A stretch of 64,000 nt of DNA from Tetramitus jugosus (taxonomy: Eukaryota; Heterolobosea; Eutetramitea; Acrasida; Vahlkampfiidae): the NCBI GenBank assembly GCA_937625935.1, contig OW569366.1, forward strand, positions 434,001-498,000, read 5' to 3'. The translations under genes and the position numbers were made by a program. This document shows, in pieces, positions 40,701 through 49,464 of this stretch (the stretch's first letter is position 1; every line of letters begins with the position of its first letter). The notes under the pieces are model-generated. The model was not told the DNA's origin, did no database searches, and saw nothing but the letters and a program-made list of their open reading frames with translations.

Positions 40701-41539
40701 GGATTGAAGAAGAGAAGAAGAGAATTGCTGCAGAAAAGGAGGCCCAACGACTGGCTGAGCTTAAGAGACTATGCCAAGAAGAATGGAAGGGAAAATTCAC
40801 CAAAGGAGGTAAATTCCAAAATAATGACTATGAAGTTTGGGAGTATAGCTCCAATGGTGAAGTAACATGTGCTTCAGTTAAAACAAAGAGTGACAAGATG
40901 GACTTTTTCTGGTATGGTACTGAGCTTACACATGTCAATCAAAACACTCCTTACCATCAAGGATACGGATCATGGAATGGAGCAAGAACGGAGTGGATGT
41001 CAAGAAGAGGATTGACACTTTACTCATACATTTGGAGCAGCGATTCCAACAAGCATCTTGTGGGTGCTGAATTGGTTGGCAAGATCGCACCAAAAGAATG
41101 GCTTTGGACAGGTAAGCGACTTGTCTCCTCTCATGATTCTTGGGAAGTGATTGAAGGCGAGGTACCGCATCCAGTTATTCTTCAAGTCGCGATGCTCAAA
41201 TTCGCTCCGAAGATTGTTGAAGCCTATGAACGATTGGAGGAAGAGGCCAGACGATTGAAGGAAGAGGAAGAGAACAGAGTATGTGGTGGAGCTTTTGCCG
41301 AGGATCCAATGTACATGTGTCACAGTTGTGGTTTTGGATCAGTACGTAAAAACTGTGTTGTTTGTGACGGTGCGTTTGCCAGTATTCAGGCCAAGATGTG
41401 TCATAGCTGTTCCTTTGGTCGTATGAAATGTATTTTCTGCGATAGGTCTGTCGACGCAAAAGATGGATATCCAGCCAAGTTGTGTCACAATTGTGGTTTC
41501 GGTCAAGGTGCCCGTACTTGTCAAATGAAGAAGAAATAA
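37745..41539 (+). CDS. Large helical-repeat protein ending in CRIPT-like zinc ribbons, two exons, unidentified
   Basis: CDS join(37745..37774, 37919..41539), 1216 residues. A 10-codon first exon (MADLKKLTTT) is joined across a 144-nt intron (donor GTATGT, acceptor TTTTAG, phase 0). Residues about 20 to 620 contain at least three diverged helical repeats of roughly 150 residues, best seen as ILETCKFKLGWVNKYLAEKQ, ILKTARFKLRYLSKCMDEKK and GATKLQLVDKYISEKDVEKA, each followed by a Phe-x-x-(A/V/E)-LQ-like helix. A Glu/Lys coiled coil follows. At about 965-1110 is a beta-rich, Trp/Tyr-rich domain (FWYGTELTHVNQ, PKEWLWTGKRLV). From 1132 to 1212 are three CxxC zinc-ribbon units (CHSCGFGSVRKNCVVCDGAF and two more) with a pattern like CRIPT. 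I know no protein with this order. Confidence 0.8.
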
Positions 41540-41582
41540 AGTTCGAAGGTCTTCATGAAAGTTCATAAATTGTATTTACTCT

Positions 41583-44294
41583 TTACACAAGCAGCTCATA
41601 TCCACGCCTTCGTCCTCCAAACATATCCCAGAAGTACATCAAGATTTTGATCACTTCGATCCACACAGTTGAAACAATGCTGATTGCAATCACAATCATC
41701 CATTGAGTAAATCCCAGGTGTGTTGTTCCCATGACTCTTCTGAGAAATGGAACGTACAATACTGCAATTAATGTGAAAATTGCTGCTCCAACCCAGCCCA
41801 AGAATAGGTAATTGTCCAATACACCATGAAACAGAATAGGTTGAGTTGTTGTTCTGGAATTCAGAGCTAGCATCAAGTGACCAAATAACCAACCAGCAAA
41901 TGCCATTGTTTGTCCCAGTGTTACATTCTTGTCTGAGTAACTGTGGAGTCCAATTAAAAAACATGTCAACACACAAGAAAATAAAGCGAGTGATCCCTTC
42001 AATATGTGAATGATGAACGATTGATTGATAAACGTTTGTTTTGGATCTCGTGGCTTCTGTTTCATAATATCTGACTCTGCTCTCTCGCTGGTAAATGTTG
42101 TGCTTGCCCCAATGTCCATGAACAGTTCCAGAACAATCGTTTGAATTGGGGTCAGAGGGAACTCGTAGTTGAACACAACAGCGAAAACAAAGAGCAATAC
42201 CAAAGCTAATTTGCATCCAAGATAGAATTGGATAGACTTACAGAGGTTTGCAAAGAGTTTTCTGGATTCCTGGATACCAGTCACAAGTGTTTGGAACTGG
42301 TCATCTAGCAAAATGACCTGTGCTACTTCTTTGCAAACATTTGATCCTCCTCCCATTGCGATTCCAATATCTGCAACAGAAATAGCCGCGGTATCATTAA
42401 CTCCATCACCTGTCACAGCAATAACATGTTTTGTCTGAAGATACTTGCATATTGTGTATTTCGCTAGTGGTGTGGCTCGGGTGAACACTGTCGGATTCTG
42501 TGAGCAGTGTTCAATCTCGTCATCCAAATTATTACCTAGATTCCTACAAGAAACAACCTCAAGCTCATCAGAATCTCCTAACTCAATAGTACGTGCAACT
42601 CTAGATGCTGTTAACTCATGATCACCTGTTATGATCGACATTTTGATTCCTGCTTGTCTGCATTTTCTGATTGCCTCTTTCGTTCCACTGCGTATCTCTT
42701 CTTCGAATGCATAAAAGCCAATAAATTGATAGTTATTCTCAACAATCTCCTCACCAACCATTTTAGTGGCCACAGCAACTGTACGCAACCCTTCTTTTGC
42801 CGCATTATTAATCTGCTCTACGAGTTTCTGTTTCAATTCAGTGTCTATGTTCATTGCAAGACTTGGTGAACAATACACAAACGAACACTTCTCAAGAACA
42901 TAATCTGAAGCTCCTCTAATTATTTCAACTCTTGTAGAGTCATTCATCTTGTATATCTTTGTGGAATACTTCAAATAGGAATCAAACGGCAGCTCTTGTT
43001 CAATTGTGCTCTGTTCTAGTATTGTTGCGCATGTCTGCAAAATTGTTCTAAGATCTGGATCGTTTTGATTTGCACATAGAATTGCTGAATCAAAAGGAAT
43101 TGATAGAGGAATATCGATTCGTCCACTCTGAATATACTCGACGATATCCTTTGAAGAAAAATCCGAAGACAGCATCCAGTTTGTCAACAAAGCATCTCTG
43201 GCTGTTTGATTGTGATTTTCATCAATTGAATCAGCACCAAGAACATACTTTGATAGGTGTAATCTTTCATGAGTCAGAGTCCCAGTTTTGTCTGTTAAGA
43301 TGTAAGTCACTGTTCCAAGCGTCTCGGCAGCATGGAGATCCTTGATAAGAATATTTACCTTTGAAAGCTGCAAAGATCCTATGGCTAGAACTGACTTGAT
43401 TAAAATAGGAAGCTCTTCAGGTATCAAACAGAAAGCTAGAGATAACCCTGCAAGCATCATTTTGCCGAATGGTCTTTTGCGAATTAAGCCGAGTATTGGT
43501 ATCGCTATGCTCATTAGGACAGCAGCAATAGTTAAATATTTTGCAAGAGATTTCATTGCCTTTTGTAAGTTTGTTTTCTTCTTATTCCCACTGGCTGATT
43601 TCGCGAGAGAAAACACTGATCCAATTTCCGTATCTCTACCAGTTGCATAGACTACAGCTGTTGCACGTCCTCTCAAAACAGTGGTAGTAGCAAACACAGC
43701 ATTCATACATTCTCCTGCATTATCTACCGAGGATACACTTGCAAATGGATCCTTGTACACTGGGACAGACTCTCCAGTTAATGCCATTTCATTGACTTGA
43801 AGTGAGTATGACTCTATTAAACGAGCATCTGCTGGAACAACTTCCCCAGCTCTCAACACAAGGACATCTCCAACCACAATATCAGTATTCTGTACAGTCA
43901 ATATTCTTCCATCTCTCATCACCAGAGATTGACGGGGAATTTTCTGACTCAATAACTGAACAGCTCGTTTGGCTCTAAACTCATTCACAATCTCCACTAC
44001 AATCATGAGCACAATAATCATGAACACAATGATGGAATCTAACAATTCTCCCCAGATGGCATAACCCACACCAACAGCTACCAACAATAATTGCATTGGT
44101 TCTCCAATCTCACTCACAAACACTCTCCAAAACGACATTTGCTCAGGACTGTACAAAATATTCTGTCCATCGCGCCTCAGACTCCGTGCAGCTTGCTCTG
44201 AAGCTAACCCGTGACGAACATTGGTCTGGAAGAGTTGATTGACTTTCTGTTCATCAAACAGTTCGATGAGATGAGCACGTTTGTTGGCTGCCAT
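41583..44294 (-). CDS. P-type cation ATPase with PEELP motif (bacterial-like type II)
   Basis: 903 residues, one exon, starting MAANKRAHLIELF. N-domain, A domain with ALTGESVPVYKD, TM4 motif IPEELP (P292-P296), phosphorylation site DKTGTLT (D335), and GDGVNDTAAISVADIGIAMG in the P domain are all present. The PEELPIL helix followed by SLQLSKVNILIKDLHAAETL resembles a group of cation pumps common in bacteria (PEELP rather than PEGLP), and less the animal SERCA and PMCA pumps. It lacks the long N- and C-terminal tails of the pump at 4.4 kb. The transported ion is probably Ca2+ or another divalent cation; I cannot settle it. Convergent with the repeat-protein gene, 43 bp apart. Confidence 0.88.
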   Translation of the reverse strand: MAANKRAHLIELFDEQKVNQLFQTNVRHGLASEQAARSLRRDGQNILYSPEQMSFWRVFVSEIGEPMQLLLVAVGVGYAIWGELLDSIIVFMIIVLMIVVEIVNEFRAKRAVQLLSQKIPRQSLVMRDGRILTVQNTDIVVGDVLVLRAGEVVPADARLIESYSLQVNEMALTGESVPVYKDPFASVSSVDNAGECMNAVFATTTVLRGRATAVVYATGRDTEIGSVFSLAKSASGNKKKTNLQKAMKSLAKYLTIAAVLMSIAIPILGLIRKRPFGKMMLAGLSLAFCLIPEELPILIKSVLAIGSLQLSKVNILIKDLHAAETLGTVTYILTDKTGTLTHERLHLSKYVLGADSIDENHNQTARDALLTNWMLSSDFSSKDIVEYIQSGRIDIPLSIPFDSAILCANQNDPDLRTILQTCATILEQSTIEQELPFDSYLKYSTKIYKMNDSTRVEIIRGASDYVLEKCSFVYCSPSLAMNIDTELKQKLVEQINNAAKEGLRTVAVATKMVGEEIVENNYQFIGFYAFEEEIRSGTKEAIRKCRQAGIKMSIITGDHELTASRVARTIELGDSDELEVVSCRNLGNNLDDEIEHCSQNPTVFTRATPLAKYTICKYLQTKHVIAVTGDGVNDTAAISVADIGIAMGGGSNVCKEVAQVILLDDQFQTLVTGIQESRKLFANLCKSIQFYLGCKLALVLLFVFAVVFNYEFPLTPIQTIVLELFMDIGASTTFTSERAESDIMKQKPRDPKQTFINQSFIIHILKGSLALFSCVLTCFLIGLHSYSDKNVTLGQTMAFAGWLFGHLMLALNSRTTTQPILFHGVLDNYLFLGWVGAAIFTLIAVLYVPFLRRVMGTTHLGFTQWMIVIAISIVSTVWIEVIKILMYFWDMFGGRRRGYELLV

Positions 44295-44445
44295 GACTGC
44301 TGCTCCTCACTACTCTGTGGTTGGGATGTAAGAATTGAAAGTCGCTCGATTTGAACTATTTGAAGCCCCGATCTCGAATTGGAAGAATCCACTCTCGAGC
44401 TACAAAGTGCCGGCCACTGTTTTTTTCACATAGCTGTAAATTTAT

Positions 44446-46635
44446 TCAGCACACAATGCACTTCTTCTCTTTTCCTGTATTTGAGGAACTGTTCAAATGA
44501 AGACCCAACAGAGAACTCTTGGCCATGGTGTCATAGAAGTCTCTTCCCAGGTTGTGACCTGTGAGAGCACTCGTTTCAATGTACAAGAGACAATTATGAT
44601 GTCTGGCCATTGCTTCACCCTCCTCTGCAGTAATGGGTTCCAAGTTCTTTGCTCTGAGCTTCACTAACATCTCTGGACAATCCCTGAGATCAACTTTAGT
44701 GCCCACGAGCACAACGACTGCTTGAGGACAGTGATGCATAATTTCAGGCAACCACTTGGCAGCTATATTTTCGAAACTGCTCGGGTTGATCACAGAGAAA
44801 CACAATAGGAAAACATTTGTACATGGATAGCTGAGTGGTCTCAGTCGATCATAGTCCTCAGGTCCCGCAGTATCCCAAAAAGCAACATTTCTGGCACCAC
44901 GCCAATTGAAGGTTGAGGTATAGTTGTCAAACACTGTGGGAACATAATCTTGCGGAAAAGTGTTTGTTACGGTTCGAATCAACAGACAAGTCTTCCCTGT
45001 GGCCCCATCTCCAACAACCACAACTTTGATATGACCTTGAGTGTTCAGGTTATAGTAAGCGTCATATGATCCGAAATCGTAGGGATGATATGTTCCAAAA
45101 AATTGTTCGTGAGCACTCTGCGATTTGAACTTGTTGAAGAAAGCGTTCAATTTGTCCAGGCCATAGTACTTATGATTTGAGGATTTTAAAACAGGTTGTT
45201 TTGATTGCATTGAAGCAATTCTTTTCGAAACCAGTTTGGCCATGTACTTCATATGAGCCTTTCTCAGAATCAACAACTTGTTTCTATAGTTGACCGCATC
45301 AGCGATTCGTCTTGATACACCCTTCAAAATTGGTTCATATTTTGGATGATTGATCACAGAGTGGAACACAGATGTCCAGAGCAGGTTGTGTTCAGTCAGT
45401 TCGAAAAACTTCCATGTTTTGGAAACGAGTCGAATATTCATCCAGTCACTCATTTCCAAAAAGGATAAAATAACAAGTGCTGCATCACTTGGCAGTTGGT
45501 GAATGAGATCAATGACACTCTGATCGATGATTGCCTTCTTTTTCTCTTGACTGACAGGAGAAACAGCTGTTTGTTCAGTGGTGAAAATTTTGGTTGTGCC
45601 TCCAAAGAATACAACAGAGAAATCGTCTTCAGTATCCTTATTTAGACCATAGATGACACTGGCTGTGCAGTAGAAAGGAGAACACTGCACAGCAGATGGA
45701 TCAACAACATAGTCATCCACTGGAGGAGACATGTCACACATTTGACCAGACGTGTCTGTGATGATACCTTGAGTTAAGTCCTTGTTCAGAGTGACAAAGA
45801 ATGACTCCTTGAACAGATTTTTGTTACTCGCACAGCCTCCAACAATGTGCAAATGATATTCTTCATGATTCTCATCATGGTGATTCACCAAGAAAGAAGC
45901 ATGACCATATCTTGCAAATGTAGCTTTCCAGGAGTCTTGAATGTTCACTTGATGCCATTGCTGATTCTCAACATCAATCACAGTCAAATCATCCAAGATG
46001 TCACGTTTGCCATTCGTTCCCCCATGAATCAACAGAAAACGATTGTCCAATGTAAGCATCGTATGATGGAAACGTCCTTCCAGATGAACACTATCACTGC
46101 CATTGAGCTGTAAAGCAATAGATCTCCATTGTAGCGTATCCAGATTTAAAGCAAATAAATCATTGCAACAATAGCCATTGTGATCATAACCACCAAACAC
46201 AAACATTTCATTGTTGATCATGGCAGCAGTCTGTGCATATCGATTGGACGGAGCATTACTCTCTGTCCCATTCTCATTCGTAGTACTCAATCTTGTCCAT
46301 GAATTGGCTACAGGATCATACATGTGCACATCAGAAAAGTAGCCATTGCTCTTTCCACCGAATACATAGAGGCAATCATTGTAAACAACAGAGGAGTGAA
46401 AGTTGCGCATGGGAGCCACTCCAGTACTTGGTTCAATCTTTGTCAGGCTGCTGTGAGGTATGGCAGTTGTCATCGTATTTGGCAAAGCAGAAGATGCATC
46501 CACATCATACTTGAGCAAATCATTGGAAGTTGTCAATTGTTTACTGTTGTCATCCAACAGAAGACCACCAAAGATGTAAACACTGTGACCAATGACACTG
46601 CTTGAGTGACCATAACGAGAGTGAGACAAATGCAT
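44446..46635 (-). CDS. Kelch repeat / F-box / Rac-like GTPase fusion protein
   Basis: 729 residues from the ATG at 46635 (MHLSHSRYGHSSSVIG); the open frame extends upstream without another ATG. Residues 5-330 are a Kelch propeller: SVYIFGGLL, YVFGGKSNGYF, MFVFGGYDHNGY, LLIHGGTNG and LHIVGGCAS mark five blades. An F-box lies at about 378-425 (LIHQLPSDAALVILSFLEMS, then RLVSKTWKFFE). A linker leads to a Rac/Rho GTPase from about 535: GDGATGKTCLL (P-loop G542-T548), effector loop YVPTVFDNYT, G3 DTAGPEDYDRLRPLSYP, G4 GTKVDLRD, G5 ETSALT, and a CAAX end KKCIVC. The catalytic Gln of DTAGQE is Pro592. All other nucleotide-binding loops look intact. This would bring SCF ligase, a Kelch substrate reader and a prenylated GTPase together at a membrane. 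Confidence 0.88.
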   Translation of the reverse strand: MHLSHSRYGHSSSVIGHSVYIFGGLLLDDNSKQLTTSNDLLKYDVDASSALPNTMTTAIPHSSLTKIEPSTGVAPMRNFHSSVVYNDCLYVFGGKSNGYFSDVHMYDPVANSWTRLSTTNENGTESNAPSNRYAQTAAMINNEMFVFGGYDHNGYCCNDLFALNLDTLQWRSIALQLNGSDSVHLEGRFHHTMLTLDNRFLLIHGGTNGKRDILDDLTVIDVENQQWHQVNIQDSWKATFARYGHASFLVNHHDENHEEYHLHIVGGCASNKNLFKESFFVTLNKDLTQGIITDTSGQMCDMSPPVDDYVVDPSAVQCSPFYCTASVIYGLNKDTEDDFSVVFFGGTTKIFTTEQTAVSPVSQEKKKAIIDQSVIDLIHQLPSDAALVILSFLEMSDWMNIRLVSKTWKFFELTEHNLLWTSVFHSVINHPKYEPILKGVSRRIADAVNYRNKLLILRKAHMKYMAKLVSKRIASMQSKQPVLKSSNHKYYGLDKLNAFFNKFKSQSAHEQFFGTYHPYDFGSYDAYYNLNTQGHIKVVVVGDGATGKTCLLIRTVTNTFPQDYVPTVFDNYTSTFNWRGARNVAFWDTAGPEDYDRLRPLSYPCTNVFLLCFSVINPSSFENIAAKWLPEIMHHCPQAVVVLVGTKVDLRDCPEMLVKLRAKNLEPITAEEGEAMARHHNCLLYIETSALTGHNLGRDFYDTMAKSSLLGLHLNSSSNTGKEKKCIVC

Positions 46636-46723
46636 GTTGTTGTTATGCTGTTGTTTGTTCTGTTGTTTATTGTTCAGATGATTGGCCAAAGAGTTCCGAC
46701 GCTGTTCTGACAGGTGAGAAAAA

Positions 46724-47509
46724 TTATTGCTGTTGTAGATTTGGCGGAGTAATTCTCACAAATGTGTATTCCTCATCACGCTCCACATGCAACAGTTGAA
46801 AACCGTTGCGCCGAAACTGGTCAATCATTCGTTTCAAAAGATGAGGTTGATTGGGGAAGAATCGAGAGTGTTGTTCGACCAGTACTTGATTGCAATAGGT
46901 GAACTGTTCTGGATTTGACAATAGTGAGTCAAATAGCTCAAATTCTGAACCCTCAATATCAATTTTCAGCAAGTCTATGTGGTCATGGCCTAGCATTTTC
47001 ATGATACGTGGAACATCGAGTGTTTTTACAATCAGTGGCTCCTTTTGAACATGAGAAATTCCCTTCATGGCCGTGCCGCTCACATGATCTTCATTCTTGG
47101 GTAAGAAGAACTTTGTGGTGGTCCGTTCAGGATCAGCCACCACAGCATACGGATAGAGCTCAAATTTAGAGCTCAATTGATTGCTCTTCTTTGCTCGCTC
47201 AACGTACGCAATTGCTTTTGGCGTCGGATCAAACGCGTACAGTTTCTTCAACTGAAACTTTTGAATCATCTCTTGATCAAACTCTGCATTGAGTCCTATA
47301 CCAATACTGTACACAACAGAGCTTGGATTCAATCCTAGTGGACAAATCATCCAACCACCATATGCTTTTCTACCAATGTACTGTTTGCTGTCTGAGCATG
47401 GAGGTACACTTCGAAAGAGTAGAAAGCTGAGAATAGTGAGTAAAGCAACCGTTATGAAGCTCCATGCTAGCACTGTGTGTTTTGTTAGCACTATTGTTGG
47501 TCTCGACAT
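46724..47509 (-). CDS. FkbM-family methyltransferase, type II membrane protein
   Basis: 261 residues. An N-terminal signal anchor spans about 13-33 (VLAWSFITVALLTILSFLLF). The luminal part starts CSDSKQYIGRKAYGGW and has the class I SAM fold of FkbM proteins: VVYSIGIGLNAEFD for motif I, KLYAFDPTPKAIAYVERA for motif II with an acidic residue near the ribose, and IDLLKIDIEGSEFELFDSLL, the family signature. In eukaryotes such proteins O-methylate sugars or small molecules, often in the Golgi. Substrate unknown. The stop is only 88 bp upstream of the Kelch/F-box/Rac start on the same strand, so that gene has a very short promoter. Confidence 0.82.
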   Translation of the reverse strand: MSRPTIVLTKHTVLAWSFITVALLTILSFLLFRSVPPCSDSKQYIGRKAYGGWMICPLGLNPSSVVYSIGIGLNAEFDQEMIQKFQLKKLYAFDPTPKAIAYVERAKKSNQLSSKFELYPYAVVADPERTTTKFFLPKNEDHVSGTAMKGISHVQKEPLIVKTLDVPRIMKMLGHDHIDLLKIDIEGSEFELFDSLLSNPEQFTYCNQVLVEQHSRFFPNQPHLLKRMIDQFRRNGFQLLHVERDEEYTFVRITPPNLQQQ

Positions 47510-48046
47510 GACTTACTGCTTGGTGTGAAAAGAAATTTCGTTGAAAATTGGAGGTAGAGGTCCGTTTTGGCGCGTGACTCTTCCAAACTGGTGTTTCGAG
47601 GATCGGATACGTCAATGTCAATATTCGCCAAGAACGAGTCCTATTGGATTGCTTTAGAGTCTTCGATTTTGATACTTTCATGATAGACTCTTGATTATCA
47701 AGTCCCATTTCAAAAATTTGAGAAAAACTCGACCAACCGTGTACTTGATGATAATTTGCAATGTCATCATAAAATGAGGCCAGCATAAATTGATTCCGAA
47801 TCGACAAGAACTCTCACTAATCAATACAACCTTCGGAGGATTAATGTCTTGGGTTGGGGTTGGCCATGCTTCGGTTTGATTTCACACGATCTGTTTTTCT
47901 TTCCGTTTCTCAACCTGGGAATTGAAGTTCACACATTTCGAGTTTTATGAGATGCATAAATCTGTGTTCCAGAGAACAAATTCTGGCCAGAATCTCAAAA
48001 TACCAACAAGCTCAAACACACAAGTTGAACAAACCGAACAACATCA
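47510..48046. other. Divergent intergenic region
   Basis: Separates the FkbM gene from the PhyH-type gene (537 bp). A minus-strand frame reaching 47807 overlaps the 5' end of FkbM in another frame and looks like chance. The last 100 bp are A/C-rich leader of the dioxygenase. No RNA gene is seen. Confidence 0.4.
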
Positions 48047-49159
48047 ATGAAGAGCCACAACAACAAGAAACCACTCACAGCCAAGCAAATGATAAAAACG
48101 TTCCAACCACCATCAGAAGAAGAACGACTCAAAATCATTCAACCAATCGTTCAACGAAAGATTGACTTTTACAAGAGCACTTTTGGAGACAATGGATTGT
48201 TGTCGTTGGACTACTTGGAACAATTATTGGTTCATTATGAGGATCATGGTTGGGCCATTGCTTCAAAATTAATTCCTCATCAAATGTGTGAGAATCTGTT
48301 GACACAAATCAATGAAAAGTTGGTTTTACAATCTGGATTTGACATGAACAAGCCATCGACATGGGATCAATTCCCTTTTGGTTTGAATGGGTTTGTCGAG
48401 TTGTATCATTTGCCTGCTCAGTATGAGATGCGATTCTATGAACCAATGTATCAACTGTTTTCTACACTGTACGAGGATGAGAAACTGCAAGTATTGTTGG
48501 ACAGGAATTGTGTTAAGAGATCGTGCCATCGTCCCAATAGTGATCAAGATTTTAATGACTTTAAAAAGGGAGAAAGAAAGACGTGTCCTACAACGATGAA
48601 TCCACATTGGCAATCTCGGGGATTTTGGCATCATGATATGAACTTGATCACGGGTGAGACTCAGAACCCAGTTCAATGTGTAATTGCAATGGATGACACC
48701 GATGAAAGTCAAGGAGGATTCCAATGTCTCGATAGATTCCATTGGTATGCCAAGGAATGGGCACAAGCCACTGAATCATATCGCAACAGAATGTCTGTTC
48801 CTAATCAGAAACTTCCCGTATTCATGCCAAATGCAGAAGAATGGGTGCAGAAGTGTGGATGTTATCCAGAGATGAGAAAAGGAGATGTTATGGTTTGGAA
48901 ATCAGAGGTGTGTCATGGAGGTGGATTCAATGAGAATAAGAATGGAATGATTCGCTTGGCTACTTATGTGAATTATGTGCCAAAATCACAGATTAGTCAC
49001 CCAAAGCAGTTGGAACAGATTGTTTGTTATGAAACTGGATCACATCCAGGTAATACTGCATGTAATAACACGTGGGAGCAACTTGAAAAGGACAATCACA
49101 CTCAGCATCCACTAACTGAGATTGGAGAACGTTTGATAGGTGTGTCCACTTATGAATAG
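48047..49159 (+). CDS. PhyH-like 2-oxoglutarate/Fe(II) dioxygenase
   Basis: 370 residues, one exon. After an N-terminal helical part comes YEDHGWAIASKLIPHQMCEN, the usual PhyH entry. The iron ligands are H195-x-D197 in RGFWHHDMN and H290 in SEVCHGGGFNENKNG, with R303 as the 2OG partner (MIRLATYVNYVP). VQCVIAMDDTDESQGGFQCL is the conserved middle strand pair, close to bacterial and fungal phytanoyl-CoA-dioxygenase-like proteins of about 300 to 400 residues. No peroxisomal C-terminal SKL is present, so fatty-acid alpha-oxidation is not implied. Substrate unknown. Confidence 0.85.
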   Translation: MKSHNNKKPLTAKQMIKTFQPPSEEERLKIIQPIVQRKIDFYKSTFGDNGLLSLDYLEQLLVHYEDHGWAIASKLIPHQMCENLLTQINEKLVLQSGFDMNKPSTWDQFPFGLNGFVELYHLPAQYEMRFYEPMYQLFSTLYEDEKLQVLLDRNCVKRSCHRPNSDQDFNDFKKGERKTCPTTMNPHWQSRGFWHHDMNLITGETQNPVQCVIAMDDTDESQGGFQCLDRFHWYAKEWAQATESYRNRMSVPNQKLPVFMPNAEEWVQKCGCYPEMRKGDVMVWKSEVCHGGGFNENKNGMIRLATYVNYVPKSQISHPKQLEQIVCYETGSHPGNTACNNTWEQLEKDNHTQHPLTEIGERLIGVSTYE

Positions 49160-49464
49160 TGTCAATCCCTTCATTATTAAAACAGATTCACAAGTCTTGT
49201 ATTCAAAATGTCCGTGAAAAGAACTTCCTTACCAGTTCGGTTGAGGCAAATATTTTAAATATATTGAGGAACAATGCTGACACATTTACAGCTGAATACG
49301 TTCGTTTCAAACTTATGCGCATTTCAACTTATGAACAGGACGATGTTGATGGTTGGGGTGAGGGATTGAATTGGGTTAGGAGAATAGTTCTCCATTTACA
49401 ATTGAGAATTTTTAATGAGGCTAAAACCTTTATTGAGACCCACAATGTTCAATTGACTAAACCG
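49160..49464 (+). other. Short spacer with a coding-like fragment
   Basis: Right after the dioxygenase stop, an open frame continues to 49485, with a helical reading (VEANILNILRNNADTFTAEY). It has no ATG at its start; TTAAAACAG at 49185 could be a splice acceptor, so a 3' exon or a remnant are both possible. It overlaps the stop end of the next gene by 21 bp on the opposite strand. Confidence 0.3.

Noticed and set aside
47370-47807. Minus-strand frame of 145 codons near FkbM
   Set aside because: It overlaps the signal anchor of FkbM in another frame and has no recognisable features.
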